Shown here one piece after another: positions 5,980 to 13,052 of a DNA stretch of 15,357 nt (position 1 is its first letter; each line of letters starts with the position of its first letter). Position numbers and translations under genes: made by a program. The notes under the pieces are model-generated. The model was not told the origin of the DNA, made no database searches, and saw only the letters and a list, made by a program, of their open reading frames with translations. The stretch is from an uncultured Gemmatimonadota bacterium (GTDB lineage: Bacteria > Gemmatimonadota > Gemmatimonadetes > Gemmatimonadales > Gemmatimonadaceae). The stretch covers positions 1-15,357 of the forward strand of contig CAMLEQ010000035.1 in NCBI GenBank assembly GCA_946479015.1. Reading direction: 5' to 3'.

Positions 5980-6828
5980 TCACGTGCCGCCATTCGAGTT
6001 TGCGCGCATCGTGCGTGCCACCCAGCGATCGGCGAGTGGCTCCCACCCGATCAGCTCGCGGACGGCGCTGGGCCGCAGTCCGAACAGTCGCACCATCTGC
6101 CGGCTGAGCGTGGAGTGATCGCTGTAGCCGTACGACAGCGCCACGTCGAAGAGCGAGTGCTCGCTGCTCGATTGCAGACGGAGCGCGGCGTGCAGCGCGC
6201 GCGCGGCGGCGAACCAATCACTGGGGGCCGGCATGCCGCGCCCGCGGAGGCGCTTGCGCACGGTGTGCTCCGATTCGCCGAGCTCCTGGAGCAGGTCGCG
6301 CGTGCACCGGTGGGCGGCCGAGCGGCGCACCACCTCGCTGATGAGCGGCACGCACTCCGGCGGCACGCGCACGCCGCGGAGCGGAAGCCACTCCACGACA
6401 TCCGCCGCCAGATCGATCGGCTGGGTGACGACCTGCCGCAGCGTGGGCGCCATCGGCTCGTCGTCCACGAGAATCGCGCGCACGAACAGGAACGCCGCGC
6501 GGCGCGCCAGGTGGACGGCATCGGCATCGGCGGCGCGCGCGAAGTGCAGCACCACGGGAGAGGCGGGGTAGCGTTGGCGCAGGGCGGGCACGCATCGCTC
6601 CACCTGCGTCCAGTCGCGCGCCACATCGCACAGCCGCACACACAGCACCGTGCCGAGCGGCAGGGGCTGCGTGCACCGCTCCCACGCGGGGGAGAGGGGC
6701 TCGAAGTGCTCGTACGGTGGGGCCCCCCGCACGATGACGAGCGATGTGGCGCTCGACCCGAAGGATGCGTGCATGATCGATCGATCACGCAGCACGTCGT
6801 GCGCCACGGAGCATGAGTAAACACTCAT
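5980..6828 (-). CDS. AraC-type transcriptional regulator with unusual N-terminal domain
   Basis: The C-terminal 110 residues carry two helix-turn-helix segments. The first is around 175-195 (R-C-T-R-D-L-L-Q-E-L-G-E-S-E-H-T-V-R-K-R-L). The second is around 225-245 (L-F-D-V-A-L-S-Y-G-Y-S-D-H-S-T-L-S-R-Q-M), followed by F-G-L-R-P-S-A-V-R, the normal AraC ending. The N-terminal 150 residues have no cupin signature. Alternating strands and helices (G-T-V-L-C-V-R-L-C-D-V..., S-P-V-V-L-H-F, A-I-L-V-D-D-E) suggest an alpha/beta fold, perhaps receiver-like, but I see no clear phospho-acceptor set. The start is uncertain: ATG 6828 gives 282 residues, and ATG 6774 gives 264 and would place the palindrome at 6811-6830 upstream of the gene. 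Neither has a clear SD. Confidence 0.82.
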   Translation of the reverse strand: MSVYSCSVAHDVLRDRSIMHASFGSSATSLVIVRGAPPYEHFEPLSPAWERCTQPLPLGTVLCVRLCDVARDWTQVERCVPALRQRYPASPVVLHFARAADADAVHLARRAAFLFVRAILVDDEPMAPTLRQVVTQPIDLAADVVEWLPLRGVRVPPECVPLISEVVRRSAAHRCTRDLLQELGESEHTVRKRLRGRGMPAPSDWFAAARALHAALRLQSSSEHSLFDVALSYGYSDHSTLSRQMVRLFGLRPSAVRELIGWEPLADRWVARTMRANSNGGT

Positions 6829-6830
6829 GC
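6811..6830. promoter_or_regulatory. Operator-like palindrome at the start of the AraC-type gene
   Basis: GCATGAGT (6811-6818) and ACTCATGC (6823-6830) are perfect inverted repeats around AAAC. It is locally AT-richer than its surroundings, which favours a protein-binding site over random GC self-complementarity. It contains the upstream ATG (6828). If translation starts at 6774 instead, the palindrome lies 36-56 bp upstream, near where the promoter should be. Autoregulation is the simplest guess. Confidence 0.45.
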
Positions 6831-6847
6831 ATGGCGCGCGGGCGATA

Positions 6848-6886
6848 CCCGTCCGGCCCGGTGCATCGCGCGCCGGGGCGGACGGG
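6848..6886. terminator. 14-bp hairpin between the membrane protein and AraC-type genes
   Basis: Arms 6848-6861 (CCCGTCCGGCCCGG) and 6873-6886 pair at 13 of 14 positions around an 11-nt loop. It lies just past the stop of the minus-strand membrane protein (6893) and before the start of the AraC-type gene, so it could terminate or attenuate read-through between them. There is no U-tract. Confidence 0.4.
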
Positions 6887-6892
6887 GGCAGC

Positions 6893-7408
6893 TCAGCGCC
6901 GGTCGCCGTCGCGCACGATGAGCACGATCGGGAGACCCACGAGCAGCGCGTGCTGCACGGTGCTGATGAGATACACCCACGAGAGCACCGGCGTCGGCGT
7001 GGCGCGGCTGACGCGCATGACGATGAGGGTCATCACCAGCCAGATGATGACGCCGTAGAGCAGCCCCACCGCCACCGCGCCGCGGCGCTCGCGCACCGCG
7101 TGCCGCAGCGCCGCCCGGCGCCGCACGGCGACCGCGTACGCGCCAGTCCACGAGTACGCGATCCCGAAGTGCAGCACGAGCCCGAGCGCGGCGGTGGTGG
7201 CGCCGCCCCGGAAGGCCGCCCTCCCCAGCAGCCCCGCGGCGACCGACTGCGGGATCTGCATCGCGGTGGCCCTGCCGAGCACCACCGACCAGGTGAGCCA
7301 CGCGTAGAGAATGTCGAAGATGCCGACGAGCGCGCCCGCGACGAGGATGCGCGCGGCGCCGCCCGCGCCGCGCGCGGTGACGGAGAGTGGTGCGGTGGAC
7401 GTGGACAT
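6893..7408 (-). CDS. Four-helix integral membrane protein of unknown function
   Basis: The 171-residue product has four hydrophobic segments at about 20-42, 68-95, 112-134 and 142-165, so it belongs in the inner membrane. Polar or charged residues lie within or beside the helices (D32, H80, W87, H153). The pattern G-I-F-D-I-L-Y-A...Q-S-V-A-A-G-L-L-G-R-A-A-F-R-G-G...H-F-G-I-A-Y-S-W is reminiscent of YagU/DUF1440-like membrane proteins, but I am not certain of the family. The frame is open to 7627. The start is ATG 7408, with AAGGAG upstream by 7 nt (CGCAGGAAGGAG...), and the extra upstream residues are not protein-like. It diverges from the histidine kinase gene across the region with the repeated TCTGACGG motif, which suggests control by that two-component system. 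Confidence 0.82.
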   Translation of the reverse strand: MSTSTAPLSVTARGAGGAARILVAGALVGIFDILYAWLTWSVVLGRATAMQIPQSVAAGLLGRAAFRGGATTAALGLVLHFGIAYSWTGAYAVAVRRRAALRHAVRERRGAVAVGLLYGVIIWLVMTLIVMRVSRATPTPVLSWVYLISTVQHALLVGLPIVLIVRDGDRR

Positions 7409-7484
7409 GGGATGCTCCTTCCTGCGGATGGACGGGCGCAAGTCTACGGCGCGCCCGCCGTCGCGGGGTCCGAGCGAGTTGCGA

Positions 7485-7559
7485 GTTCCGTCAGAGGCGC
7501 CGCTCGGGCCCGTTCGCGTCTGGAATTCTGACGGGAAGTTGTCCATTCTCTGACGGAAC
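7485..7559. promoter_or_regulatory. Three-copy TCTGACGG(G/A)A motif, candidate response-regulator operator
   Basis: Copies are TCTGACGGGAA at 7527-7537 (+), TCTGACGGAAC at 7549-7559 (+) and the exact inverse GTTCCGTCAGA at 7485-7495. The two direct copies start exactly 22 bp apart, two helical turns, so they present the same DNA face. This is the pattern expected for tandem binding of an OmpR/PhoB-type regulator dimer. The cluster lies 77 bp from the membrane-protein start and 71 bp from the histidine-kinase start, so it could control both directions. The kinase is followed by a response regulator of that class. Confidence 0.6.
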
Positions 7560-7629
7560 GGACGCGGGTGCCGGTGCATCATCCCCGGGCTCCCCCCAAT
7601 GACGTGGCCTCGATCCGACGAGAGCATCG

Positions 7630-9354
7630 ATGCGCTTTGGTCGTCGCCCCGCCTTGCTCGCGGTGCTCCTGCTCGCGCTGTTCGCGCTCTCCGGGCTCCT
7701 CGCCTACGAGGCGTGGAGCGCGGGGCGCACGCGGCGCGCGCTCGCGGACCAGGCGATGCACGAGTACGCGGGCTACGCCGCGGCGAAGTACCGCGACAAC
7801 GTGCAGGCGTGGCTCTACACGGCGCTCGATGAGCTGTTCGCCACCGGTTGGGCGAGCCTGGACGAGCGGCGCCCCACGCCGGGTGTGGGCGCCGCGGCGC
7901 TCGCGCGCGGCGCCCGCGCCCTCGCGGGGTGCCGGTGCGGCCCCACGGTGCGCGCGCTCTACTACTTCGAGGTGCCGCTCGACGGCTCCGGCGCCGGGAT
8001 CGCGATCGTGCCCGCCGACACGATCCCCGGCGCTGCCGAGCGCCGCTGGGTGGCCGACACCATCGCCATGCACGTGCGTCTCGCGGCGGCCGATGCGCCG
8101 CGCACCCTGCGCGCGTTCGGCGATCTCGCGACCGCCCACCCCTACGCCACGATCTACGGCGAGTTCGACGGCCGCCTCACGGCGCTCATCTACATGCTGC
8201 GGCGGGACGCGCGAGGGCACCCGGTCGCCGCGTACGGGCTCCTCACCGACGCGCCGCGGCTCGTCGGCCCGTTCTTCCGCCCGCTGTACGAGTACCGGCT
8301 CCTCCTTCCCCGACAGCTCGACCGCTGGGACTCGAACGACTCCCTGTACAGCGTCCTGGTCGGCGATTCGCTGGGGCGCCTCTACTACCACTCGCCGGTG
8401 CAGTACGCGTCCCCGCTCCGCGACGAAGTCCGCCTCGATCCGCCGCTCGGTCACCTGCGCATCCAGTTCGTGGTGCGCCCCTCCGCCGAGCGGTCCATTC
8501 TCGTGGGCGGACTTCCGCAGTCGCGCGTGCCGCTGCTCCTCGGCGCCCTCCTGGCGACGGCCGCGCTCATCGTGGTCACGCTCCTCCAGCTGCGCGCCGA
8601 GCACGAGCTCGCGCGCCAGCGCGCGAACTTCGCCGCCAGCGTCTCGCACGAGCTCCGCACGCCGCTGGCGCAGATCCTGTTGTTCGCCGAGACGATGAAG
8701 CACGGCCGCGCCACGTCGGAGCAGCGCCGCGCGCACGCGGTCGAGGTCATCATCCGCGAGGCGCACCGCCTCATGGCGCTGGTGGAGAACGTGCTGCACC
8801 TCAGCCGCGCGGAGCGCGGCTTCTCGCGCGTGAGCCTCGAGTGGATCGTGCTGGGGCAGGTGGTCGGCGAGGTGGTGGAGGAGCTCGCGCCGCTCGCGAG
8901 CGAGGCCGGCGCCACGGTCGCGCTCGAGCCGGCGGATCCGAGCGTGCTCGCCAACGCCGATCCGGCCGCCGTGCGGCAGATGCTGATCAACGTGCTCGAC
9001 AACTCGGTGAAGTACGGGCCGAAGGGGCAGGTCATCCGCGTCGGCATCGTGTACGCGGACGGCTCGGCGCGCGTGTGGGTGGATGACCAGGGTCCCGGCA
9101 TCCCGCCGAGCGACCGGGAGCGGATCTGGAAGCCGTTCGTCCGCCTCGAGCGCGCGGGGCGCCCCGGCGTCGCGGGCGCGGGGATCGGGCTGGCGGTGGT
9201 GCGCGAGCTCGTGTCGGCGCAGCGCGGACGCGCGTGGGTGGAGCGCGGCGCGCGCGGGGGGGCGCGCTTCGTGATCGCGCTCCCCGGCGCGCTCGCCGAC
9301 GATGAATCCGAGGCGCCCCCCATCGCCGATGTCGCGGCGCGGGGCGACGCGTGA
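7630..9354 (+). CDS. Membrane-bound sensor histidine kinase
   Basis: This 574-residue protein senses an envelope or external signal and phosphorylates the response regulator encoded next. TM1 is at about residues 8-27 and TM2 at about 300-320, bounding a periplasmic sensor domain of about 270 residues that I cannot match to a named sensor; it contains C101-R-C103. The cytoplasmic part has the H-box S-H-E-L-R-T-P-L with phospho-acceptor His340, the N-box N-V-L-D-N-S-V-K-Y-G-P (454-464), the G1 box D-D-Q-G-P-G-I-P and the G2 box G-A-G-I-G-L-A-V-V. There is no obvious HAMP domain: the H-box helix starts almost directly after TM2. All catalytic motifs are intact. The start ATG 7630 is followed at once by the basic end and TM1. 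The response regulator begins 31 nt after the stop. Confidence 0.96.
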   Translation: MRFGRRPALLAVLLLALFALSGLLAYEAWSAGRTRRALADQAMHEYAGYAAAKYRDNVQAWLYTALDELFATGWASLDERRPTPGVGAAALARGARALAGCRCGPTVRALYYFEVPLDGSGAGIAIVPADTIPGAAERRWVADTIAMHVRLAAADAPRTLRAFGDLATAHPYATIYGEFDGRLTALIYMLRRDARGHPVAAYGLLTDAPRLVGPFFRPLYEYRLLLPRQLDRWDSNDSLYSVLVGDSLGRLYYHSPVQYASPLRDEVRLDPPLGHLRIQFVVRPSAERSILVGGLPQSRVPLLLGALLATAALIVVTLLQLRAEHELARQRANFAASVSHELRTPLAQILLFAETMKHGRATSEQRRAHAVEVIIREAHRLMALVENVLHLSRAERGFSRVSLEWIVLGQVVGEVVEELAPLASEAGATVALEPADPSVLANADPAAVRQMLINVLDNSVKYGPKGQVIRVGIVYADGSARVWVDDQGPGIPPSDRERIWKPFVRLERAGRPGVAGAGIGLAVVRELVSAQRGRAWVERGARGGARFVIALPGALADDESEAPPIADVAARGDA

Positions 9355-9385
9355 GCCGCGCGCCGCGCCATCATTCCTCATCGCC

Positions 9386-10081
<696 letters not shown>

Positions 10082-10113
10082 CGAGCGGCAGGGCTCGGGG
10101 AGCCGGGGGCGGC

Positions 10114-10142
10114 TGGACGCGCTTCCCTGCGTTCCGTATACT
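10114..10142 (+). promoter_or_regulatory. Probable sigma-70-type promoter for the lipoprotein genes
   Basis: TGGACG (10114-10119) and TATACT (10137-10142) are separated by an ideal 17 bp. The -10 element matches the consensus at 5 of 6 positions and is a rare AT-rich island in this DNA. Transcription would start near 10149, leaving a leader of about 100 nt before the lipoprotein ATG. No TCTGACGG motif lies nearby, so this unit may not be a target of the two-component system. Confidence 0.45.
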
Positions 10143-10251
10143 CCGCGACCGAGCCGGACGCCCGCGACGCCGCGACGCATCCCGACGCGAGTCGAGGCGT
10201 GCCGCCGCGGGAGCGGCGACGGCGGACCCCGACCCTCCACCGAGAGCACTC

Positions 10252-10902
10252 ATGCGTCCTTCCAGCTCCCGCTCCATGTTCGTGTCCGTGCTCGCCGCCG
10301 CGCTCCTCGTGGGGTGCGGCACCCGCAGACCAGATGCCGCCGCGGACGACACCGCGGCCGCCCAGGAGGACACCACCGCCGCCCAGGCGGATTCGATCGC
10401 CGCGGCTCCCGCACCGCAGGGCGCATCGGCGCAGACCGCCGGCACCGCCAGCAACGCGCCGATCGCGCTCGCGGATCTGGAGCGCTGGCAGCGCGGGATC
10501 GCGGCCGAGCTGCAGGCGGTGCAGGAGGCCGGCGCGAAGCTCCATGACGCCAAGACCGCCGAGGACTCGGTGAACGCGATGTTCGCCGCCAACGAGATGG
10601 GCACGCGCGCGGCGGGCGCGAAAGCGGCGGGGGTGGACGAGGAGCGCTACCAGTTCATCCGGACCACGCTCTCGTCGGCGGTGGCCCAGATGACGCCGCT
10701 GGAGAGCGAGATGAACGTGAAGGACATGCCGCCGGCGATGCTCGAGGAGATGAAGAAGGGGCGCGAGGCGGCGCTCGCGCGGATGAGCGACGAGATCCCC
10801 GCGGACGTGATGGACGCACTGCGCCAGCACGCCACCGAGCTGCGCAAGCGGGACATGGACCTGGTCGCGGCGCGGCTGAAGGCGACGGGGGTGGCGAAGT
10901 AG
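10252..10902 (+). CDS. Lipoprotein of unknown function, helical
   Basis: This encodes 216 residues. The signal sequence ends in lipobox L19-V-G-C22, so Cys22 should be lipidated and the protein anchored in the envelope. A low-complexity Ala/Asp/Thr/Gln linker (about 23-75) follows. The rest is almost wholly helical and charged (L-E-R-W-Q-R-G-I-A-A-E-L-Q-A-V-Q..., M-L-E-E-M-K-K-G-R-E-A-A-L-A-R-M). It has no enzyme motif. The start ATG 10252 gives the best signal peptide (basic R2/R7, then hydrophobic); Met9 is a possible alternative. The reading frame extends far upstream into the response-regulator gene, but that part is not coding. The next lipoprotein begins immediately after its stop codon. 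Confidence 0.82.
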   Translation: MRPSSSRSMFVSVLAAALLVGCGTRRPDAAADDTAAAQEDTTAAQADSIAAAPAPQGASAQTAGTASNAPIALADLERWQRGIAAELQAVQEAGAKLHDAKTAEDSVNAMFAANEMGTRAAGAKAAGVDEERYQFIRTTLSSAVAQMTPLESEMNVKDMPPAMLEEMKKGREAALARMSDEIPADVMDALRQHATELRKRDMDLVAARLKATGVAK

Positions 10903-11394
10903 ATGCGGCGCGCGAGTGGGGGATCCCGGCTCCGCGTCGTCGTGGCGCTCGCCGCCTGCGTCACCGTCGCCGGATGCGGCGGCTCGACGCTCGGACCGGA
11001 CGCCGTGATGACGGGAACCTACCGCTGGACCACGGTGGAGGATGCGCCGCTCCCCGCCACGGAGTACTCCGACAACTCGGTGACGTTCGTCGCGCTCTCC
11101 GGCAGCCTGGAGTTCGGCAGCGACGGCCAGGTGAGGCGCACCGATGTGGTGCACGCCGTCTGCGGAGGGTGCGGAGTCGGTGGGGCGCCAGTCGACAGCG
11201 TGATCACGGTCGTGGTCAATGCCCGGTACACGCGTAACGCGTCGCAGCTCTCCATCGCCTACGACCAGTACAAGACGGGCTTCCCGGCACACACTGACAC
11301 GGGCACGCTCGACGGCGCGACGCTTCACATGAACACGCTGGTCGTCAGCTCGCCGACCACGACGCACCGGCTGATGGGCTACGTGAAGTCCTGA
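10903..11394 (+). CDS. Small beta-rich lipoprotein
   Basis: This 163-residue protein has a signal peptide ending in lipobox V22-A-G-C25. The mature part is beta-rich, with G-T-Y-R-W-T-T-V-E-D-A-P-L-P near the start and G-S-L-E-F-G-S-D-G-Q-V after it. This is the layout of a lipocalin-like family of small exported proteins common in Gemmatimonadota-like genomes, which lacks a known ligand. A C-G-G-C motif in the middle could form a disulfide or bind metal. The ATG directly abuts the TAG of the upstream lipoprotein gene, so the two are surely co-transcribed and probably translationally coupled. A G-rich stretch within the end of that gene may serve as SD. Confidence 0.8.
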   Translation: MRRASGGSRLRVVVALAACVTVAGCGGSTLGPDAVMTGTYRWTTVEDAPLPATEYSDNSVTFVALSGSLEFGSDGQVRRTDVVHAVCGGCGVGGAPVDSVITVVVNARYTRNASQLSIAYDQYKTGFPAHTDTGTLDGATLHMNTLVVSSPTTTHRLMGYVKS

Positions 11395-11432
11395 AGCGGC
11401 GCCGCCCACCATACCTTCGACCGGAGGGGCGC

Positions 11433-11639
11433 ATGGCTGGACAAGGCTCCACGGGTAACGTGATCGCCGCCCTGGCGAGCTTCTTCATCCCGGGGCTGGG
11501 TCAGCTCCTGCAGGGGCGACTCGGGATGGCGATCGTGCAGTTCGTGCTCGCGTGCGTGCTCTGGGTGGTCCTGCTCGGATGGGTCATCCACCTCTGGTCC
11601 ATCCTGGACGCCGCGCTCTGGAAGGGGAACCCGGCGTGA
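11433..11639 (+). CDS. Small two-helix membrane protein (TM2-like)
   Basis: The 68-residue product has two hydrophobic segments, about 8-25 and 30-53, with the loop I-P-G-L-G-Q-L-L-Q-G-R. That loop resembles the turn of TM2-domain and similar small membrane proteins, but family membership is not certain. The end, W-S-I-L-D-A-A-L-W, is also typical of such proteins. The start is well supported by GGAGGGG (11423-11429) upstream of the ATG. It follows the two lipoproteins by 38 nt and probably shares their transcript. Confidence 0.78.
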   Translation: MAGQGSTGNVIAALASFFIPGLGQLLQGRLGMAIVQFVLACVLWVVLLGWVIHLWSILDAALWKGNPA

Positions 11640-11662
11640 GCCGCGCGCGGCGCGCGCGGCTC
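11638..11662. terminator. GC-rich hairpin between convergent genes
   Basis: GAGCCGCGCGC (11638-11648) and GCGCGCGGCTC (11652-11662) form a perfect 11-bp stem around a GGC loop. The stem begins inside the stop codon of the plus-strand membrane protein and ends 12 nt from the stop of the minus-strand PD40 gene, the right place for a two-way terminator. There is no U-tract. A second short stem (GTCACCG/CGGTGAC, 11673-11688) covers the PD40 stop codon. Confidence 0.5.
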
Positions 11663-11673
11663 CGCCGACGATG

Positions 11674-12747
11674 TCACCGTGCGGTGACGTAGGGATCGAT
11701 CTGCGACACGTCGGGCTCCAGGGCGGGGAGCGTCGCCCGGGCCCCCGTCTGGAGGTCCACGAGGTCCCACTCCGGGACGACGTCGCCCGAGCGCCGCGCC
11801 ACGTAGCGCTCGAGGAGCGCGTGCCGCTCTGTGGAGAGGAGACGCGCGCTCGCGATGTCGGTGCCGGACGCGATCACTCGCGCCGGTCCGGCGGGGAGCG
11901 GCTGACGGACCAGCTCCGCCACGAACTCCGAGCCGTCGAACTCGCGGTTGCGCAGCATGAGCGCCCACTCGGCGCTGTGCGCCACTCCCGCCCCCTCGCC
12001 GAGGATCCCGGTGCGGACCGGCTGCACCGCGCCGCTCGCCGGGGAGATCCGCGCGGCCATGGTCACGAAGTTGAAGATCGGATCGTACGTGCTCCCCGTG
12101 CCCTTCGTCACGAGCAGCGCCCGCGCGCCCGCGTCCCACGCCATCGAGCTCGGATCGCCGAAGCCGGTGGTGATGCGGCGCACGGTGCTCGTGGCGAGCC
12201 GCGTCTCGAACACGTCGACGCCGCGCGCGAACGGGAGCGTGCTCATGGCGTAGTACAGGCGCGACGCATCCGCCGACCACACCGGCGGGCTGATCACGTA
12301 CTGCGCGTTGTTGCTCATGACCCGCCCGCCCGTGCCGTCGGCGTTCACGACGATCACCTCGGACTGGTCGTACGCCGCGGAGACGACGACGGCGAGCCGC
12401 GTCCCGTCGGGGCTCCAGCGCGGATTGCGGATGGCGACGATGTGATCGTCGTCGACGGGAAGCTGTTCCTGCGTGTAGTTCCCCTCCACGTCGTCGGTGA
12501 GGTGGTCGAAGTGGATGCGGATGCGCCCGGAGCCGTCGGCGTTCTGCACGTACAGCGCGGGGCGACCGGCGGTGTGGGTCACGAGCGCCACGCGCCCGAC
12601 CTCGAGCCCGGCCAGCGCGCCGGTGGCGAGGTCGAGGCGCGCGTCGTCGGGGTGGACGGCGCGCTCACGGGGTGAGAGGGGGGTGTCGCTGGAGCAGGCG
12701 GCCAGCAGCGCGGCGGATGCCAGAACGGGGATCACGGCTTTTCGCAT
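11674..12747 (-). CDS. TolB-like PD40 beta-propeller lipoprotein
   Basis: The 357-residue product has a lipoprotein signal with lipobox L15-A-A-C18, so it is envelope-anchored. The mature domain shows PD40-type repeats: P-R-W-S-P-D-G-T-R-L-A-V-V (109-121) and the degenerate P-V-W-S-A-D-A-S-R-L-Y-Y-A (155-167), with further weaker blades. This is the six-bladed propeller fold of TolB and of many exported proteins in this type of genome. Its role is probably protein or ligand binding rather than catalysis, and it is not the TolB of the Tol-Pal complex, since it lacks the N-terminal TolB domain and tol neighbours. The start ATG 12747 has GGAGG (12758-12754, minus orientation) 6 nt upstream. Confidence 0.88.
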   Translation of the reverse strand: MRKAVIPVLASAALLAACSSDTPLSPRERAVHPDDARLDLATGALAGLEVGRVALVTHTAGRPALYVQNADGSGRIRIHFDHLTDDVEGNYTQEQLPVDDDHIVAIRNPRWSPDGTRLAVVVSAAYDQSEVIVVNADGTGGRVMSNNAQYVISPPVWSADASRLYYAMSTLPFARGVDVFETRLATSTVRRITTGFGDPSSMAWDAGARALLVTKGTGSTYDPIFNFVTMAARISPASGAVQPVRTGILGEGAGVAHSAEWALMLRNREFDGSEFVAELVRQPLPAGPARVIASGTDIASARLLSTERHALLERYVARRSGDVVPEWDLVDLQTGARATLPALEPDVSQIDPYVTAR

Positions 12748-12844
12748 CGGCTTCCTCCATCGGTGTCGCGTACGACGGGTGATGCGGCGGGCGCGCGACG
12801 CCGCGCGCCGCCGCCGGGAATCACGAGGGAGGATTCGCGAGGGA

Positions 12845-12884
12845 GCGCGTCAGGCGGCGCGCGGGGAGCGGACCCCTGACGCGC
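12845..12884. repeat. 10-bp inverted repeat in the PD40-kinase gap
   Basis: GCGCGTCAGG (12845-12854) and CCTGACGCGC (12875-12884) are exact inverse copies around a 20-nt spacer. A third copy of the first arm, GCGCGTCAGGC, occurs at 13047-13057 across the kinase stop codon. Whether this is a binding site or chance in GC-rich DNA cannot be told from sequence. Confidence 0.3.
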
Positions 12885-12940
12885 CCACGGCGATCCTCCG
12901 AGCCGCAACCCCGGCAGGGCGCGTCGGGTCACATCGCGAT

Positions 12941-12968
12941 GGATGCCTCGCGACGGATGCCTGGCGAC
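12941..12968. repeat. 14-bp tandem repeat, two copies
   Basis: GGATGCCTCGCGAC (12941-12954) is followed directly by GGATGCCTGGCGAC (12955-12968), differing at one base. It lies in the 305-bp gap between the PD40 and kinase genes (12748-13052), where I see no gene. Confidence 0.5.
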
Positions 12969-12978
12969 GGCTGTGCCG

Positions 12979-13000
12979 CGGCGGCTCGCGCGAGCCGCCG
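12979..13000. terminator. 22-bp perfect palindrome downstream of the kinase gene
   Basis: CGGCGGCTCGC (12979-12989) and GCGAGCCGCCG (12990-13000) are exact inverse copies with no spacer. It sits about 50 bp past the kinase stop in the direction of transcription, so a terminator is the likeliest role. A U-tract is absent. Confidence 0.4.
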
Positions 13001-13052
13001 AGTGTGGGGAACGGAACGAGAGGGGACGCGACCGGATCGAGCGGGGCGCGCG

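Noticed and set aside
6775..6790. GATCGATCGATC repeat upstream of the second possible start of the AraC-type gene
   Set aside because: A short self-complementary tetranucleotide repeat; too simple to call a site on its own.
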